Under the pieces are notes generated by a model that was not told the DNA's origin, did no database searches, and saw nothing but the letters and a program-made list of their open reading frames with translations. Positions 51,982-61,131 of a stretch of DNA of 64,000 bases are shown piece by piece. The DNA comes from CAWFXC01 sp963819735 (lineage in GTDB: Bacteria; Actinomycetota; Acidimicrobiia; IMCC26256; DASPTH01). Location: assembly GCA_963819735.1 (NCBI GenBank), contig CAWFXC010000005.1, positions 682,001-746,000 on the forward strand, given 5' to 3'. The position numbers and the translations under genes are program-made. Position 1 is the stretch's first letter. Each line of letters opens with the position of its first letter.

Positions 51982-52008
51982 AGACGCCCGCCCGCCCGCC
52001 CGTGGGCG

Positions 52009-53688
52009 CTACTTGGTCAGCAGGAAGCAGCCGCCGGGGGCGCCGCCGCCGGTGCTGACCACCGCGACCTCGGCCCCCGCCACCTGGCGCTCGCCGCCGT
52101 CGCCCCGCAGCTGCACGATCGCCTCGTGGAGGAAGCCGTAGCCGTGCAGCCGCCCGGCCGAGAGCTGGCCGCCGTGCGTGTTGAGCGGCAACTCGCCGTC
52201 GAGCGCGATGTTCTTCCCGCCGTCGAGGAAGTCCTTGGCCTCGCCGAAGCCGCAGAAGCCGAGCGCCTCGATCCACGACAGGCAGTTGAACGAGAAGCCG
52301 TCGTAGAGCTCGGCCACGTCGACGTCGGACGGCCGGAGCGCGGTGCGGGTCCAGAGGTGGGCGGCGGGGCCGGTGACCAGCGGCTCGTGCTCGATCACGC
52401 CCTGGTCCCACGAGATCCGCTCGGTGATCTGCGTGCCGACCGCGTCGACCAGCACGGGTGCATGGCGGAGGTCGGCGGCGAGGTCCTTGCGCGACACGAT
52501 GATCGCGACCGAGCCGTCGGCCGGGACGTCGCAGTCGTAGAGGCCGAACGGGGTCGTGATCATGCGCGCGTTGAGGTAGTCGTCCATGGTGAGCGGGTCG
52601 CGGTAGATCGCGGCCGGGTTGAGCCCCGCGTTGGCGCGGGCGTTGAGCGCGATCCACCCCAGGGTCTCGCGCGTGGTGCCGTACTTGTGGAAGTGCGCCG
52701 ACGCGTTCATGCCGATCCAGTTGGCCGCCGACGTCGCGCCGAACGGGAAGCGCCACTGGATGTCACCGCTGACGCGCGCGCCGGCGCCGGTGCCCTGCAT
52801 CGCGGTGACGCTGCTCGCGATCTTAGGGTCGGCGGCGCGCGCCTTGGCGGTGGCGGTCGCTTCCCACACGGTGCGGAAGCACAGGACGTGGTTGCAGAGC
52901 CCGCCCGCGACCGCGAGCATCCCGGCGACCACCGACCCGGTCTGGCCGGGGGTCTCGGTGCCACTGTTGATCCACGTGGGCCGGAGGCGCAGGGCCTCCT
53001 CGAGCGGCGTGACCCCGCCTTCCGACATGCCGCCGCCCAGCGGCCCGGGATACGTCGACATGCCGTCTATGTCCTCGGGGCGGAGGCCGGCATCCTCGAT
53101 GGCGTTCCGGGCCGCTTCGACCGCCAACGCGATCGGGTGCTGCATCAGCCGACGCCCGATGCGCGACGTACCGATCCCGGTGATCGCGACCTTGTCCTCG
53201 AACTTGTCGCCCGCCTTCGGCATCGGGCGCGCCTGCCTCACGGTCGGGTCCTCGGCCGGCAGTGGGCCCGGCTCGGGGTCGCCGGTGGGCTCGAACAGCG
53301 GCACCCAGACGTCGTCGTCGTGCTCGAAGGTGACCTGCACCCGCATGCCTACGAACACGTCGTCAGGGTCGCAGCCCACGATGTTGGTGGTGAGCCGGAC
53401 GCGGTCGTCCTCCTCGATGGCCACGATGGCCACGCTGTACGGCGGCGGGAAGCTCGGGACCCAGGTGTGGTGGTTGACCGTGACCCCGGCAACGACGGCC
53501 CGCCCGGAGACCGGGGCCGGTGCCCAGTCGGTGGAGGAGCAGTAGGGACACACCGGTGACGGCGGGTGCCGCAGCTCACCGCACGCGGCGCACCGCTGGA
53601 AGCGGAGCATGCCGTCGGCCCCCGACGTCCAGAAGAACTCGTTCTCCTCGGTGAGCACGGGCAGCAGTCTCGACACCGGTTCCGACAC
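52009..53688 (-). CDS. Fused DUF35 zinc-ribbon/OB protein and SCP2-type thiolase
   Basis: A 559-residue natural fusion. Residues 1-150 are DUF35: zinc ribbon CAACGELRHPPSPVCPYC and the OB strand APVSGRAVVAGVTVNHHTW. Residues 170-559 are a thiolase-fold lipid-transfer protein: KVAITGIGTSRIGRR, TGSVVAGMLAVAGGL, ELYDGFSFNCLSWIEA, and NTHGGQLSAGRLHGYGFLHE with its His. The same two modules are separate genes at 30687 and 31223. GTG 53688 has a GAGGAG Shine-Dalgarno. The fusion supports the view that the domains form one retro-aldol or thiolytic complex. Confidence 0.85.
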   Translation of the reverse strand: MSEPVSRLLPVLTEENEFFWTSGADGMLRFQRCAACGELRHPPSPVCPYCSSTDWAPAPVSGRAVVAGVTVNHHTWVPSFPPPYSVAIVAIEEDDRVRLTTNIVGCDPDDVFVGMRVQVTFEHDDDVWVPLFEPTGDPEPGPLPAEDPTVRQARPMPKAGDKFEDKVAITGIGTSRIGRRLMQHPIALAVEAARNAIEDAGLRPEDIDGMSTYPGPLGGGMSEGGVTPLEEALRLRPTWINSGTETPGQTGSVVAGMLAVAGGLCNHVLCFRTVWEATATAKARAADPKIASSVTAMQGTGAGARVSGDIQWRFPFGATSAANWIGMNASAHFHKYGTTRETLGWIALNARANAGLNPAAIYRDPLTMDDYLNARMITTPFGLYDCDVPADGSVAIIVSRKDLAADLRHAPVLVDAVGTQITERISWDQGVIEHEPLVTGPAAHLWTRTALRPSDVDVAELYDGFSFNCLSWIEALGFCGFGEAKDFLDGGKNIALDGELPLNTHGGQLSAGRLHGYGFLHEAIVQLRGDGGERQVAGAEVAVVSTGGGAPGGCFLLTK

Positions 53689-53821
53689 GATGGCTCCTCG
53701 CCTCTCTCGATGGTTCTCTCGACTCGCACGACGGCTCGACGGCAGGCGCTCGTCGGCGTCCGGCACGCTACCCGCAGGCGTTTGGACACTCGCGGAAGCG
53801 GTCTGCGAGGCTCTCGCCCTC

Positions 53822-55051
53822 ATGACGCATCTCCCGATGAGTGGGGTCCGGATCCTCGAAGTCGCGCAATTCACGTACGTGCCGTCGGCCGGTGCGGTGC
53901 TCGCCGACTGGGGCGCCGACGTGATCAAGGTCGAGCACGCGTTCACCGGCGACGCGCAGCGCGGCATGGTCGGGATCGGTCCCGCCGGGTACGTCGAGGG
54001 TTCCTTCTCGCCGCTGATGGACCACCCGAACCGGGGCAAGCGCAGTGTCGGCCTCGCCCTCGAGCATCCGGCGGCGCTCGAGGTGCTCTACCGCATGGCG
54101 GAGCGGAGCGACGTCTTCCTCACCAACTTCCTGCCCGCGGCGCGGGTCCGGCTGCGCATCGACGTCGACGACATCCGGGCGGTGAACCCGTCGATCATCT
54201 ACGCGCGCGGCAGCGCTCACGGTCACCGGGGCCCCGACGCCGAGCGCGGTGGCTTCGACGCCGCCACCTATTGGGCGCGCGGGGGAAGCGCCGACGGGGT
54301 GACCCCACCGTCGATCGGCAAGCCGTTGAACATGCCGGCCCCGGCCTACGGCGACACCCTTGGCGGGCTCACCCTGGCCGGCGGGATCTCGGCCGCGCTC
54401 TTCGCGCGAACGAACACCGGCGAGGGCTCGGTGGTCGACGTGTCGCTGCTCAGCATGGGTGCCTACGCGACCGCGTTGTCGCTCGACATCTCGTTGATGA
54501 GCAACGAGCCGTGGGAGTGGCCGCCGCAGACCGAACCGGGCGCGCCGATCAACCCGGTGGCGGGCTACTTCGAGACCTCCGACGGCCGCTGGATCTACCT
54601 GGCGCTCTTGCAGGCGGGGCGGTACTGGGCCGACTTCTGTCGCCACATCGATCGCCCCGACCTGATCGACGACGAGCGCTTCAACACCGCGGAGAAGATC
54701 ATCGCCAACGCGCCCGAGGGCGGCCGGATCGTCCGCGACGAGATCATTAAGCGGACGTTCGCCGAATGGATCGAGCGCTTCGCGACGCTCGAAGGGCAGT
54801 GGACGATCGTGCAGGACAGCGTGCAGGTCGCGCACGACGAGCAACTGCGCGCGCTCGGCTACTTCGCGCCGGTCACCGACGTCGAAGGCAACCCGCGCGA
54901 GTTGATGACGAGCCCGGTGCAGTTCGACGACACCCCCGCCACGACGACGCGCGGCCCACAGTTCGCCGAGCACACCGACGACATCCTCCGCGAAGCCGGC
55001 CTCAGCGACGACGAGATCCTCCAGCTCAAGATCGAAGGCGCGGCAACATGA
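53822..55051 (+). CDS. CaiB/BaiF family (family III) CoA-transferase
   Basis: CoA-transferase of 409 residues: SGVRILEVAQFTYVPSAGAVL, GADVIKVEHAF, NRGKRSVGLAL, and the catalytic Asp in AYGDTLGGLTLAGGISAAL. The C-terminal HTDDILREAGLSDDEI is typical. The start MTHLPMSGVR at 53822 is chosen; longer in-frame starts run into the promoter region of the divergent thiolase fusion. The SDR follows 52 nt downstream. It probably activates an acid for the DUF35-thiolase or SDR step; substrates unknown. Confidence 0.85.
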   Translation: MTHLPMSGVRILEVAQFTYVPSAGAVLADWGADVIKVEHAFTGDAQRGMVGIGPAGYVEGSFSPLMDHPNRGKRSVGLALEHPAALEVLYRMAERSDVFLTNFLPAARVRLRIDVDDIRAVNPSIIYARGSAHGHRGPDAERGGFDAATYWARGGSADGVTPPSIGKPLNMPAPAYGDTLGGLTLAGGISAALFARTNTGEGSVVDVSLLSMGAYATALSLDISLMSNEPWEWPPQTEPGAPINPVAGYFETSDGRWIYLALLQAGRYWADFCRHIDRPDLIDDERFNTAEKIIANAPEGGRIVRDEIIKRTFAEWIERFATLEGQWTIVQDSVQVAHDEQLRALGYFAPVTDVEGNPRELMTSPVQFDDTPATTTRGPQFAEHTDDILREAGLSDDEILQLKIEGAAT

Positions 55052-55103
55052 TCTCGACCACACTCCCTCATCGACCCGATTTCCCCGCAACCAGGAGCAC
55101 GTG

Positions 55104-55952
55104 ATGCCTGCACAGCTGAAGCCGTCCGGCGGACTCGAAGGGTGCGCGGTCCTCGTGACCGGCGGTGGCACCGGCATCGGCGCCGCGTGCGCGTCGGTCG
55201 CCGCCGCCGACGGGGCCGCGGTCACCATCTGCGGTCGCACCGAAGCGACGCTGCTCGACGCGGTCGAACGCATCGGCAAGGTCGCCGGCCACGGGGGGAG
55301 CGTGCGCCACGCGGTCGCCGACGTGACGGTGGAGGCTGACGTCGCCCGCGTGATCGCGACCGCAGCCGAGGCCACCGGCACGCTCGACGGCGTGGTGGCC
55401 AACGCGGGTGGTGGCGGGATGCTCGCGCCGCTCGGTCTCCAGGACGTCGACGAGTTCGTGCGGGTCATCGCCCTGAATGCGGTCAGCACGTTCCTCACCG
55501 CGAAGCACGCGATCCCGCATCTCATCGCGTCGAAGGGCTCGTTCGTCGGCATGTCGTCGATCGCGGGTTCGACGACCCATCACTACTTCACCGGGTACAC
55601 GGCAGGGAAGGGTGCGCTGGAGCAGGTCGTGCGCAACGCGGCCGACGAGTACGGCGCACTCGGCGTGCGGTTCAATGCGGTGCGGCCGGGCTTCATCGCC
55701 ACCGAGATCATGGAGGGGATCGAGCGCGGCGGCGCGGTCTACGCCAGCTACATCGAGAACACGCCGCTCGGTGGAGTGGGCGAACCCGAAGACGTCGCCA
55801 ATCTCGTGCGCTTCCTGCTCGGGGCCGAGTCGCGCTGGGTCACCGGCCAGGTGATCAACGTCGACGGCGGGCACGCGCTGCGGCGCGGCCCCGACTTCGG
55901 CGAGCTAGTCGCGCTGATCCACGGCCCCGACGCGATCCCGGGCGGGCGCTGA
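55104..55952 (+). CDS. SDR oxidoreductase
   Basis: SDR of 282 residues: AVLVTGGGTGIGAACASVAA, GVVANAGGGGML, GMSSIAGSTTHHY and YTAGK. The C-terminal GQVINVDGGHALRRG is followed by about 20 extra residues. AGGAG at 55093-55097 supports ATG 55104. It lies downstream of the CoA-transferase and likely oxidises a hydroxyacyl-CoA made in the same pathway. Its 3' end overlaps the membrane-protein gene on the other strand by 48 bp. Confidence 0.8.
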   Translation: MPAQLKPSGGLEGCAVLVTGGGTGIGAACASVAAADGAAVTICGRTEATLLDAVERIGKVAGHGGSVRHAVADVTVEADVARVIATAAEATGTLDGVVANAGGGGMLAPLGLQDVDEFVRVIALNAVSTFLTAKHAIPHLIASKGSFVGMSSIAGSTTHHYFTGYTAGKGALEQVVRNAADEYGALGVRFNAVRPGFIATEIMEGIERGGAVYASYIENTPLGGVGEPEDVANLVRFLLGAESRWVTGQVINVDGGHALRRGPDFGELVALIHGPDAIPGGR

Positions 55953-56297
55953 CCCGATGCTGCGCCCGGTCCGGCGGCCGGGCAGGCAGAGGATGACGGC
56001 GGTGGCGAGCGCAGGCACCGCGAGCAGATCGCCGTCGGTGAGGGCGTGGCCCTGCCGGAAGTTGATCAGGGTGTTGCCCTCCATCGGGTGGTTGATCCAC
56101 CACCACACGCACGACCCGATGAGGGCGGTGGCGACCATCCCGTAGCGCCAGCGCGGGGGCCAGTCGGCCGGGGCACCGAAGCGGCGGGCGAGGAGGAGCA
56201 GCGCGCTCACATACGCGGTCGAGCCGACCGTGAGGGCGGCGGCGCATGCCGAGTAGCTGATCGCCCGGAAGGGCAGCGCAGCGAGCGGAAGGTTCAC
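55905..56297 (-). CDS. Small membrane protein of unknown function
   Basis: A 130-residue protein with three probable membrane segments: around ALPFRAISYSACAAALTV to AYVSALLLLARRFG, YGMVATALIGSCVWWWIN, and LLAVPALATAVILCL, followed by a basic tail. I do not recognise a family. GTG 56297 is chosen because a GGAG lies 7 nt upstream. The last 48 bp lie over the end of the SDR gene, so the true C-terminus may differ. Confidence 0.55.
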   Translation of the reverse strand: MNLPLAALPFRAISYSACAAALTVGSTAYVSALLLLARRFGAPADWPPRWRYGMVATALIGSCVWWWINHPMEGNTLINFRQGHALTDGDLLAVPALATAVILCLPGRRTGRSIGSAPARDRVGAVDQRD

Positions 56298-56331
56298 GAA
56301 CACACTCCGTAGGCTACTGACCACTCGGCGC

Positions 56332-57180
56332 TCACTTCGCTTCCAAGGGAGCCGTCTCCAGCGTCACCGCCACCGTATGGTCGGCCCGGACCGCGGCGAG
56401 GGCGGCCCCACGGTCGGCGGGGGATCCCGTGAGCCAGAACCGGCGATTGGCGAAGTGCGGGGCCCGGGCGCGGAAGGAGATCGCGGTCGCCGGCGTGCCG
56501 CTGCGGCGCCGGGCCAGCTCGGCGAGGAGGAGCGCGGTTAGCGGTCCGTGCACGACGAGGTCGGGGTAGCCCTCCACGCCGGTGGCGTAGGGGTGGTCGT
56601 AGTGGATGCGGTGCGCGTTGCCGGTGGCGGCGGAGAACCGGAAGAGCAGCACGGGATCGGCCACCATCTCCTCGACCCACTCCGCAGTCGGTGGATCGTC
56701 GCGGTCGGGGCCCGGCGGCGGCACTGCCGACGCGCCGCGCAGTACGAGGTCCTGTTCCTCTTCGATGCACACGCCGTCGTCCTGCTCGATGGTGTGCTCG
56801 ACCGTGAGCAGCCAGAAGCGTCCGGTCGATCCGTCCTTGGCGTCGGTGCGCAGGATGCGGCTCGCGCGGCGCGCGACCGCGCCGAGGCGGAGCGGTTGCA
56901 CGACCCGCACCCGTCCGCCGACCCACATGCGGTTCGGGAACTCGGCCATCTCCGGGCGCCGGCGCGGATGTCCGTCGGGCCCGAGCGCGGCGGTGGGCGG
57001 GTTGGGGAGGAAGCACGCCCAGTGCCACAACGGTGGGAGCGTGTCGTCGCCCAGCACCTCGGGATCGGCGTCGATGCACGCGGCCAACCGGGCGGCCTGC
57101 TCGGGCGCGATCAGGGAAACCGCTTCGGCGTTGAAGCCGGTGTCCTCGAGCCGGGGAACCGCAGCGTCGGGATCGCTCAC
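56332..57180 (-). CDS. meh: Mesaconyl-C4-CoA hydratase-like (HTD2/FAS1-type dehydratase)
   Basis: A 282-residue hot-dog dehydratase. The N-domain carries LPPLWHWACFLPNPPTAALG and PNRMWVGGRVRVVQPLRLG, hallmarks of the HTD2/mesaconyl-C4-CoA hydratase group. The C-domain has FRFSAATGNAHRIHYDHPYA and DLVVHGPLTALLLAELA. In Chloroflexus Meh hydrates mesaconyl-C4-CoA to (S)-citramalyl-CoA. Here it lies 57 nt downstream of a clear Mct homologue, which supports that role. Itaconyl-CoA hydratase is a close alternative. Confidence 0.8.
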   Translation of the reverse strand: MSDPDAAVPRLEDTGFNAEAVSLIAPEQAARLAACIDADPEVLGDDTLPPLWHWACFLPNPPTAALGPDGHPRRRPEMAEFPNRMWVGGRVRVVQPLRLGAVARRASRILRTDAKDGSTGRFWLLTVEHTIEQDDGVCIEEEQDLVLRGASAVPPPGPDRDDPPTAEWVEEMVADPVLLFRFSAATGNAHRIHYDHPYATGVEGYPDLVVHGPLTALLLAELARRRSGTPATAISFRARAPHFANRRFWLTGSPADRGAALAAVRADHTVAVTLETAPLEAK

Positions 57181-57237
57181 GCGCCGACCGTCACGGGCTC
57201 AGCCTCACGCGCTCGGCGCTCACAAGCTCTAGCTTCC

Positions 57238-58464
57238 TCACAAGCCAACCGGCACGGCGCTGGCGATCACGCCGTCGTCGTGCAGACGGCCGATCTCGGT
57301 GGAGGAGAGACCGAGCACCGAATCGAGCACTTCGTCGGTGTGCATGCCCAGGAGCGGCGCCGGCGCGGGGCCGACGGGGGGCGCGGTGGGGAACCGCATC
57401 GGTGACGCGGGGGTGAGCAGCGAGCCGATCCCGGGGTGGTCGACGTTGCCGAAGACCGGGTTCTCGGGCGACGCCCGCCAGTCTTCCTCGAGCAACTGCG
57501 TGAAGGTCTGGTACGGACCCCAGCACACGCCGTGCTCGTCGAGCGCCTTGCGTACCTCGTCGAGCGATCGCGCTTCGAACCACGGCTTGATCAGCGCGGC
57601 GATGGCGTCGCGGGCGCGGTAGCGGTCTTCCTCCTTGCGGAAGTCGGCGTTGAACGCGCGCTCCATGGGCGCGAGGTACTCCTCGATCCCGGTGGCGCGC
57701 ACGAGCGTGTGCCACTGGTTGAGGCTGATGGCGACGACCATGACGCGCCGGCCGTCGCGCGTCGCGAAGTCGCGACCGAACGCGCCGTACATGTCGTTGC
57801 CGAGCGGGGGCCGGTTCTCGTGCGTGACCTGCGCCTGCGCGAGGAACCCGAGGTTGGCGACCATCGTGAACGCGACGTCGGCGAGCGAGAGCTTGATGAG
57901 TTGGCCGTTCCCGGTAATGCGCCGGTGGCGTTCGGCGGCGAGGATCCCGATCACCGCGTTGAGGCCGGTGGCGATGTCCCAGGCGGGGAGCGCGTTGTTC
58001 ACGGGGAACAGCGAACCGACGGGTCCGGTGGCCGACGCGATGCCCGAGGCCGCGTTCACCGTGTAGTCGACCGCGGTGGACTCGTCGGGGTTGCCCACGA
58101 TGTTGAGGTAGACGAGGTCCTCGCGCCGCGCCCGCAAGCGGGCGTCGGAGAGCCAGCCGGATTCGGGGAAGTTCGAGAGGAACACGCCGGCATCGTCGCC
58201 GGGCGCGGTGATCAGGGTGGTGGCGAGCTCGCGACCCTCGGGCTTCGACAGGTCGATGGCGATCGAGCGCTTGCCCTTGTTGAGCCCGGCCCAGTAGAGG
58301 CTGACGCCCTCGTCGGTCACCGGCCAGCGGCGGTAGTCGAGGCCGCCGCCGATGGTGTCGAAGCGGATGACATCGGCGCCGAGCTGGGCCAGGGTCAGGC
58401 CGCCGAGCGGCGCGGCGACGAACGCCGAACCTTCGACGACGCGCAGACCGGTGAGGAGTTCCAT
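57238..58464 (-). CDS. mct: 2-methylfumaryl-CoA isomerase (mesaconyl-CoA C1-C4 CoA transferase)
   Basis: CaiB-family enzyme of 408 residues that moves CoA intramolecularly from C1 to C4 of mesaconate. Resemblance to Chloroflexus Mct runs end to end: LRVVEGSAFVAAPLGGLTLA, GADVIRFDTIGGGLDYRRWP, YWAGLNKGKRSIAIDL, LYGAFGRDF-type GAFGRDFATRDGRRVMVV, and the ending EIGRLHDDGVIA. The catalytic Asp is in LPAWDIATGLNAVIGILAAE. Length is as in Chloroflexus. It is probably cotranscribed with meh. No malyl-CoA lyase (mcl) or mesaconyl-C1-CoA hydratase (mch) is in the window. Confidence 0.85.
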   Translation of the reverse strand: MELLTGLRVVEGSAFVAAPLGGLTLAQLGADVIRFDTIGGGLDYRRWPVTDEGVSLYWAGLNKGKRSIAIDLSKPEGRELATTLITAPGDDAGVFLSNFPESGWLSDARLRARREDLVYLNIVGNPDESTAVDYTVNAASGIASATGPVGSLFPVNNALPAWDIATGLNAVIGILAAERHRRITGNGQLIKLSLADVAFTMVANLGFLAQAQVTHENRPPLGNDMYGAFGRDFATRDGRRVMVVAISLNQWHTLVRATGIEEYLAPMERAFNADFRKEEDRYRARDAIAALIKPWFEARSLDEVRKALDEHGVCWGPYQTFTQLLEEDWRASPENPVFGNVDHPGIGSLLTPASPMRFPTAPPVGPAPAPLLGMHTDEVLDSVLGLSSTEIGRLHDDGVIASAVPVGL

Positions 58465-58489
58465 GGGCCTCGGACCTCTCGTGGGGGAC

Positions 58490-59668
58490 TTACCGCAGTG
58501 AACGGTAGAACGTCCGGAGGTCGTCAACGAGGAGTTCCGGCTCCTCCATCGGCGCGAAGTGCCCGCCGCGGGGCATCACCGTCCAGTGCACGAGGTCGGC
58601 GTGGCGGCCGGCGACCTCGCGTGGCACCAGCATCAACTCGCGCGGGAACACCGCGATCCCGGTGGGCACGCGCACGGTGGGAGTGCGGTCGTGGCGCGGG
58701 GTCCACGGGGTGCGGTAGCTCTCGGCGTAGAACCGCACCGACGTCGCGAACGTCTCGGTCAGCCAGTAGAGCGACGCGTTGGCGAGCAGCTGGTCCTTGG
58801 TGAAGCGACTCTCGACGTCGCCACCGCAGTCGCTCCAGGCCCGCCGCCGCTCCAACAGCCACGCGGCCATGCCGACCGGCGAGTCGTGCATCGCGTACGC
58901 GAGCGTCTGCGGGTCGTCGATCTGCACGACGTAGTGACTCACGTGCCGGCCCGACCGGTTCTGCTCGAACCAACCCTCCTCGCCCGGTCCGTAGTCGTCG
59001 GGGCGCAGCGTGGTGAAGTCGAGCGACAACAGCATCGGGAAGTGCAGGTGCACCCCGATCACGCGGTCTTCGTAGGCGTGGCCGAGCTGCGCGCTCACGT
59101 ACGCGCCGGAGTCACCGCCGTGCGCGCCGAACCGGTCGAAGCCGAGCACGTCGCGCATGAGGCGGGCCCAGAGATCGGCGGTTTCGACGAAACCGATGCC
59201 GGGCGTGCGCAACGGCGACGAGAACGCGTAGCCGGGCAGCGACGGCACGATCACCTCGAACGCGTCGCGTGGATCACCGCCGAACGACGCCGGGTCGGCG
59301 AGCGGCCGGATCACGCGCTCGTAGTCCCAGAAGGTCCACGGCCAGCCGTGGGTCAGGACGAGTGGCAACGGGTCGGGGCCGCGCCCCGGCTCGCGCAGGA
59401 AGTGCAGCGGCACGCCGTCGAGGTCGACGGTCCAGTGCGAGAACGCGTTCATCGCCGCTTCCTGCGCCCGCCAGTCGAACCCGTCGCGCCAGTAGTCGGT
59501 GAGCTCGGTGAGGTAGCCGCGTTCGACGCCGAACGACCACGCCTCGTTGGCGAAGTCGTCGGCCCAGCGCGTGCGCGCGAGGCGCGTGCGGAGGTCGGCG
59601 AGGGCGGCGTCGGGCACCGACACCTCGAAGGGCACGGGCACCGGAGCGGATGCGGGAGCGGCAGGCAT
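58490..59668 (-). CDS. Epoxide hydrolase (EHN-domain alpha/beta hydrolase)
   Basis: Epoxide hydrolase of 392 residues. The N-terminal EHN domain spans about residues 12-115 (FEVSVPDAALADLRTRLART, WRAQEAAMNAF). The oxyanion motif is LTHGWPWTFWDYERV, the Asp nucleophile is in GAHGGDSGAYVS, and the base His in MPRGGHFAPMEEP. The start at 59668 (MPAAPASAP) is chosen over a longer reading. It lies 25 nt upstream of mct on the same strand. Converts an epoxide to a vicinal diol; substrate unknown. Confidence 0.85.
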   Translation of the reverse strand: MPAAPASAPVPVPFEVSVPDAALADLRTRLARTRWADDFANEAWSFGVERGYLTELTDYWRDGFDWRAQEAAMNAFSHWTVDLDGVPLHFLREPGRGPDPLPLVLTHGWPWTFWDYERVIRPLADPASFGGDPRDAFEVIVPSLPGYAFSSPLRTPGIGFVETADLWARLMRDVLGFDRFGAHGGDSGAYVSAQLGHAYEDRVIGVHLHFPMLLSLDFTTLRPDDYGPGEEGWFEQNRSGRHVSHYVVQIDDPQTLAYAMHDSPVGMAAWLLERRRAWSDCGGDVESRFTKDQLLANASLYWLTETFATSVRFYAESYRTPWTPRHDRTPTVRVPTGIAVFPRELMLVPREVAGRHADLVHWTVMPRGGHFAPMEEPELLVDDLRTFYRSLR

Positions 59669-59710
59669 GGCGGGATGGTATTTCGGTCGGGTTGGGGTTA
59701 GCTTCGGCCG

Positions 59711-60298
59711 ATGGACAAGGTGCTGTTCCTCTTCCACCGCAAGCCCGGATTCACGCGGCAGGAGTTCTTCGACCACTACCTCCAGGACCATGCGCCACTC
59801 GGCCTGCGGTTGACCAAGACGATGGACGGCTACACCGTCAACCTCACCGACGTCGGCGAACCCGATCCCGACGGCCCCGACGCGATCACCGAGGTGTGGA
59901 CGGCGTCATCCGCCGACTTCATGGACCCGAAGAAGTCGTTCGCGACGCGAGAGGACGCGAAGGAGTTGATGGCCGACCACGACTCCTTCATCGGGCCGTA
60001 CGACGCGTATCTCGTCGAGGAGCGGATCGTGCGTAGCCGCGACTCCACCGCCGCGCTCGGTACGAAGTCCCCGGGCGTGAAGCGGGTCGCGATGTACAGC
60101 GAGGGCGAGTCCGCGCCGGCACCGGGGTCCGACGTGTCCGACGTGGTGGAGCACCGCGTGCTGGAGATCCTCACGCCCGGCGCGCCGCCCGTCGACCTCA
60201 TCGTGTCGACGTGGGCGCCCACGCTCGACGCGCTCGGCCCCGCCTCCGGGCGCTCCTACCTGGTGAGCGAGTACCGGCAGAAGGAGCCCGTCGCGTGA
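59711..60298 (+). CDS. EthD-domain protein (dimeric alpha-beta barrel)
   Basis: A 195-residue protein with two ferredoxin-like halves. The first half, KVLFLFHRKPGFTRQEFFDH, HYLQDHAPLGLRLTKTMDGY, matches the EthD/DABB family. The second contains SLYIATRF-like packing in reverse-strand terms and SEGESAPAPG linker residues. The promoter looks leaderless, with TAGCTT (59699-59704) 6 nt before the ATG. The stop overlaps the next SDR's GTG (GTGA), so the pair is coupled. Enzymatic role unknown. Confidence 0.75.
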   Translation: MDKVLFLFHRKPGFTRQEFFDHYLQDHAPLGLRLTKTMDGYTVNLTDVGEPDPDGPDAITEVWTASSADFMDPKKSFATREDAKELMADHDSFIGPYDAYLVEERIVRSRDSTAALGTKSPGVKRVAMYSEGESAPAPGSDVSDVVEHRVLEILTPGAPPVDLIVSTWAPTLDALGPASGRSYLVSEYRQKEPVA

Positions 60299-61104
60299 GC
60301 GAGCCGTCGTTTGCGGCGAAGTACGGCCCGTGGGCGGTGGTCGCGGGTGCGTCGGAAGGGATCGGTGCCGCGTTCTGCCGCCGGCTCGCGGCGCAGGACG
60401 TCAACCTGGTGCTGGTGGCGCGACGCGCCGGCCCGCTCACCGCGCTCGAAGCCGAGCTGCGCGTCGAGTTCGGGATCGAGACGCGCGTCGTGGCCCTCGA
60501 CCTCAGCACCGAGGGCGCCGAGCGCCCGTTGTTCGACGCCACCGCCGATCTCGACGTCGGCTTTCTCGTGTACAACGCGGGGGCCGACGAGAACGGCGCG
60601 TTCTTCCTCGACGTTGCCCCCGAGGTGTGGGCGGCGATGGTCCACCGCAACTGCGTCGTGCCGCTGCTCGCGTCGCACCACTACGCCACCGCGATGACCG
60701 CGCGCGGCCGGGGCGGGATCATCCTGGTCACGTCGGGCGCGGCCTGGGCCGGGGGCTCCCGCCTGGCCACGTACGGCGCCACGAAGGCGTTCGACCTGTT
60801 GTTCGGTGAGTCACTGTGGGCGGAGCTCGGCCCGCACGGGGTCGACGTGCTGTCGCTCGTGGTCGGCGCCACCGACACGCCGGCGTTGCAGCGGCTGCTC
60901 GAATCACACGGCACGACGCTCGACGGTCTCGCCGATCCCGACGACGTCGCGCGCGAAGGCATCGAGAACCTCGGCACCGGCCCGACGTGGTCGGTGGGCA
61001 TGCCCGACGGTGGTGGGCCGTCGTTCGTGGGCACGCTCCCGCGCCGTGCCGCGGTGGAGGCGATGAGTGCGGGCAACGAGATGGTGATCGGTCCGCCCGC
61101 CTGA
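60295..61104 (+). CDS. SDR oxidoreductase
   Basis: SDR of 269 residues: AVVAGASEGIGAAFCRRLAA, GFLVYNAGADENG, LVTSGAAWAGGSRLATYGATKAF with the catalytic Tyr-Lys, and LSLVVGATDTPALQRL. The NNAG motif is YNAG, as in the DltE/YqjQ-like group. It starts with GTG inside the EthD stop. The 28-bp gap after it separates it from the convergent VOC gene. Substrate unknown. Confidence 0.8.
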   Translation: MSEPSFAAKYGPWAVVAGASEGIGAAFCRRLAAQDVNLVLVARRAGPLTALEAELRVEFGIETRVVALDLSTEGAERPLFDATADLDVGFLVYNAGADENGAFFLDVAPEVWAAMVHRNCVVPLLASHHYATAMTARGRGGIILVTSGAAWAGGSRLATYGATKAFDLLFGESLWAELGPHGVDVLSLVVGATDTPALQRLLESHGTTLDGLADPDDVAREGIENLGTGPTWSVGMPDGGGPSFVGTLPRRAAVEAMSAGNEMVIGPPA

Positions 61105-61131
61105 GCCCCGCCTGAGGCCCGGGCTCTGTGC

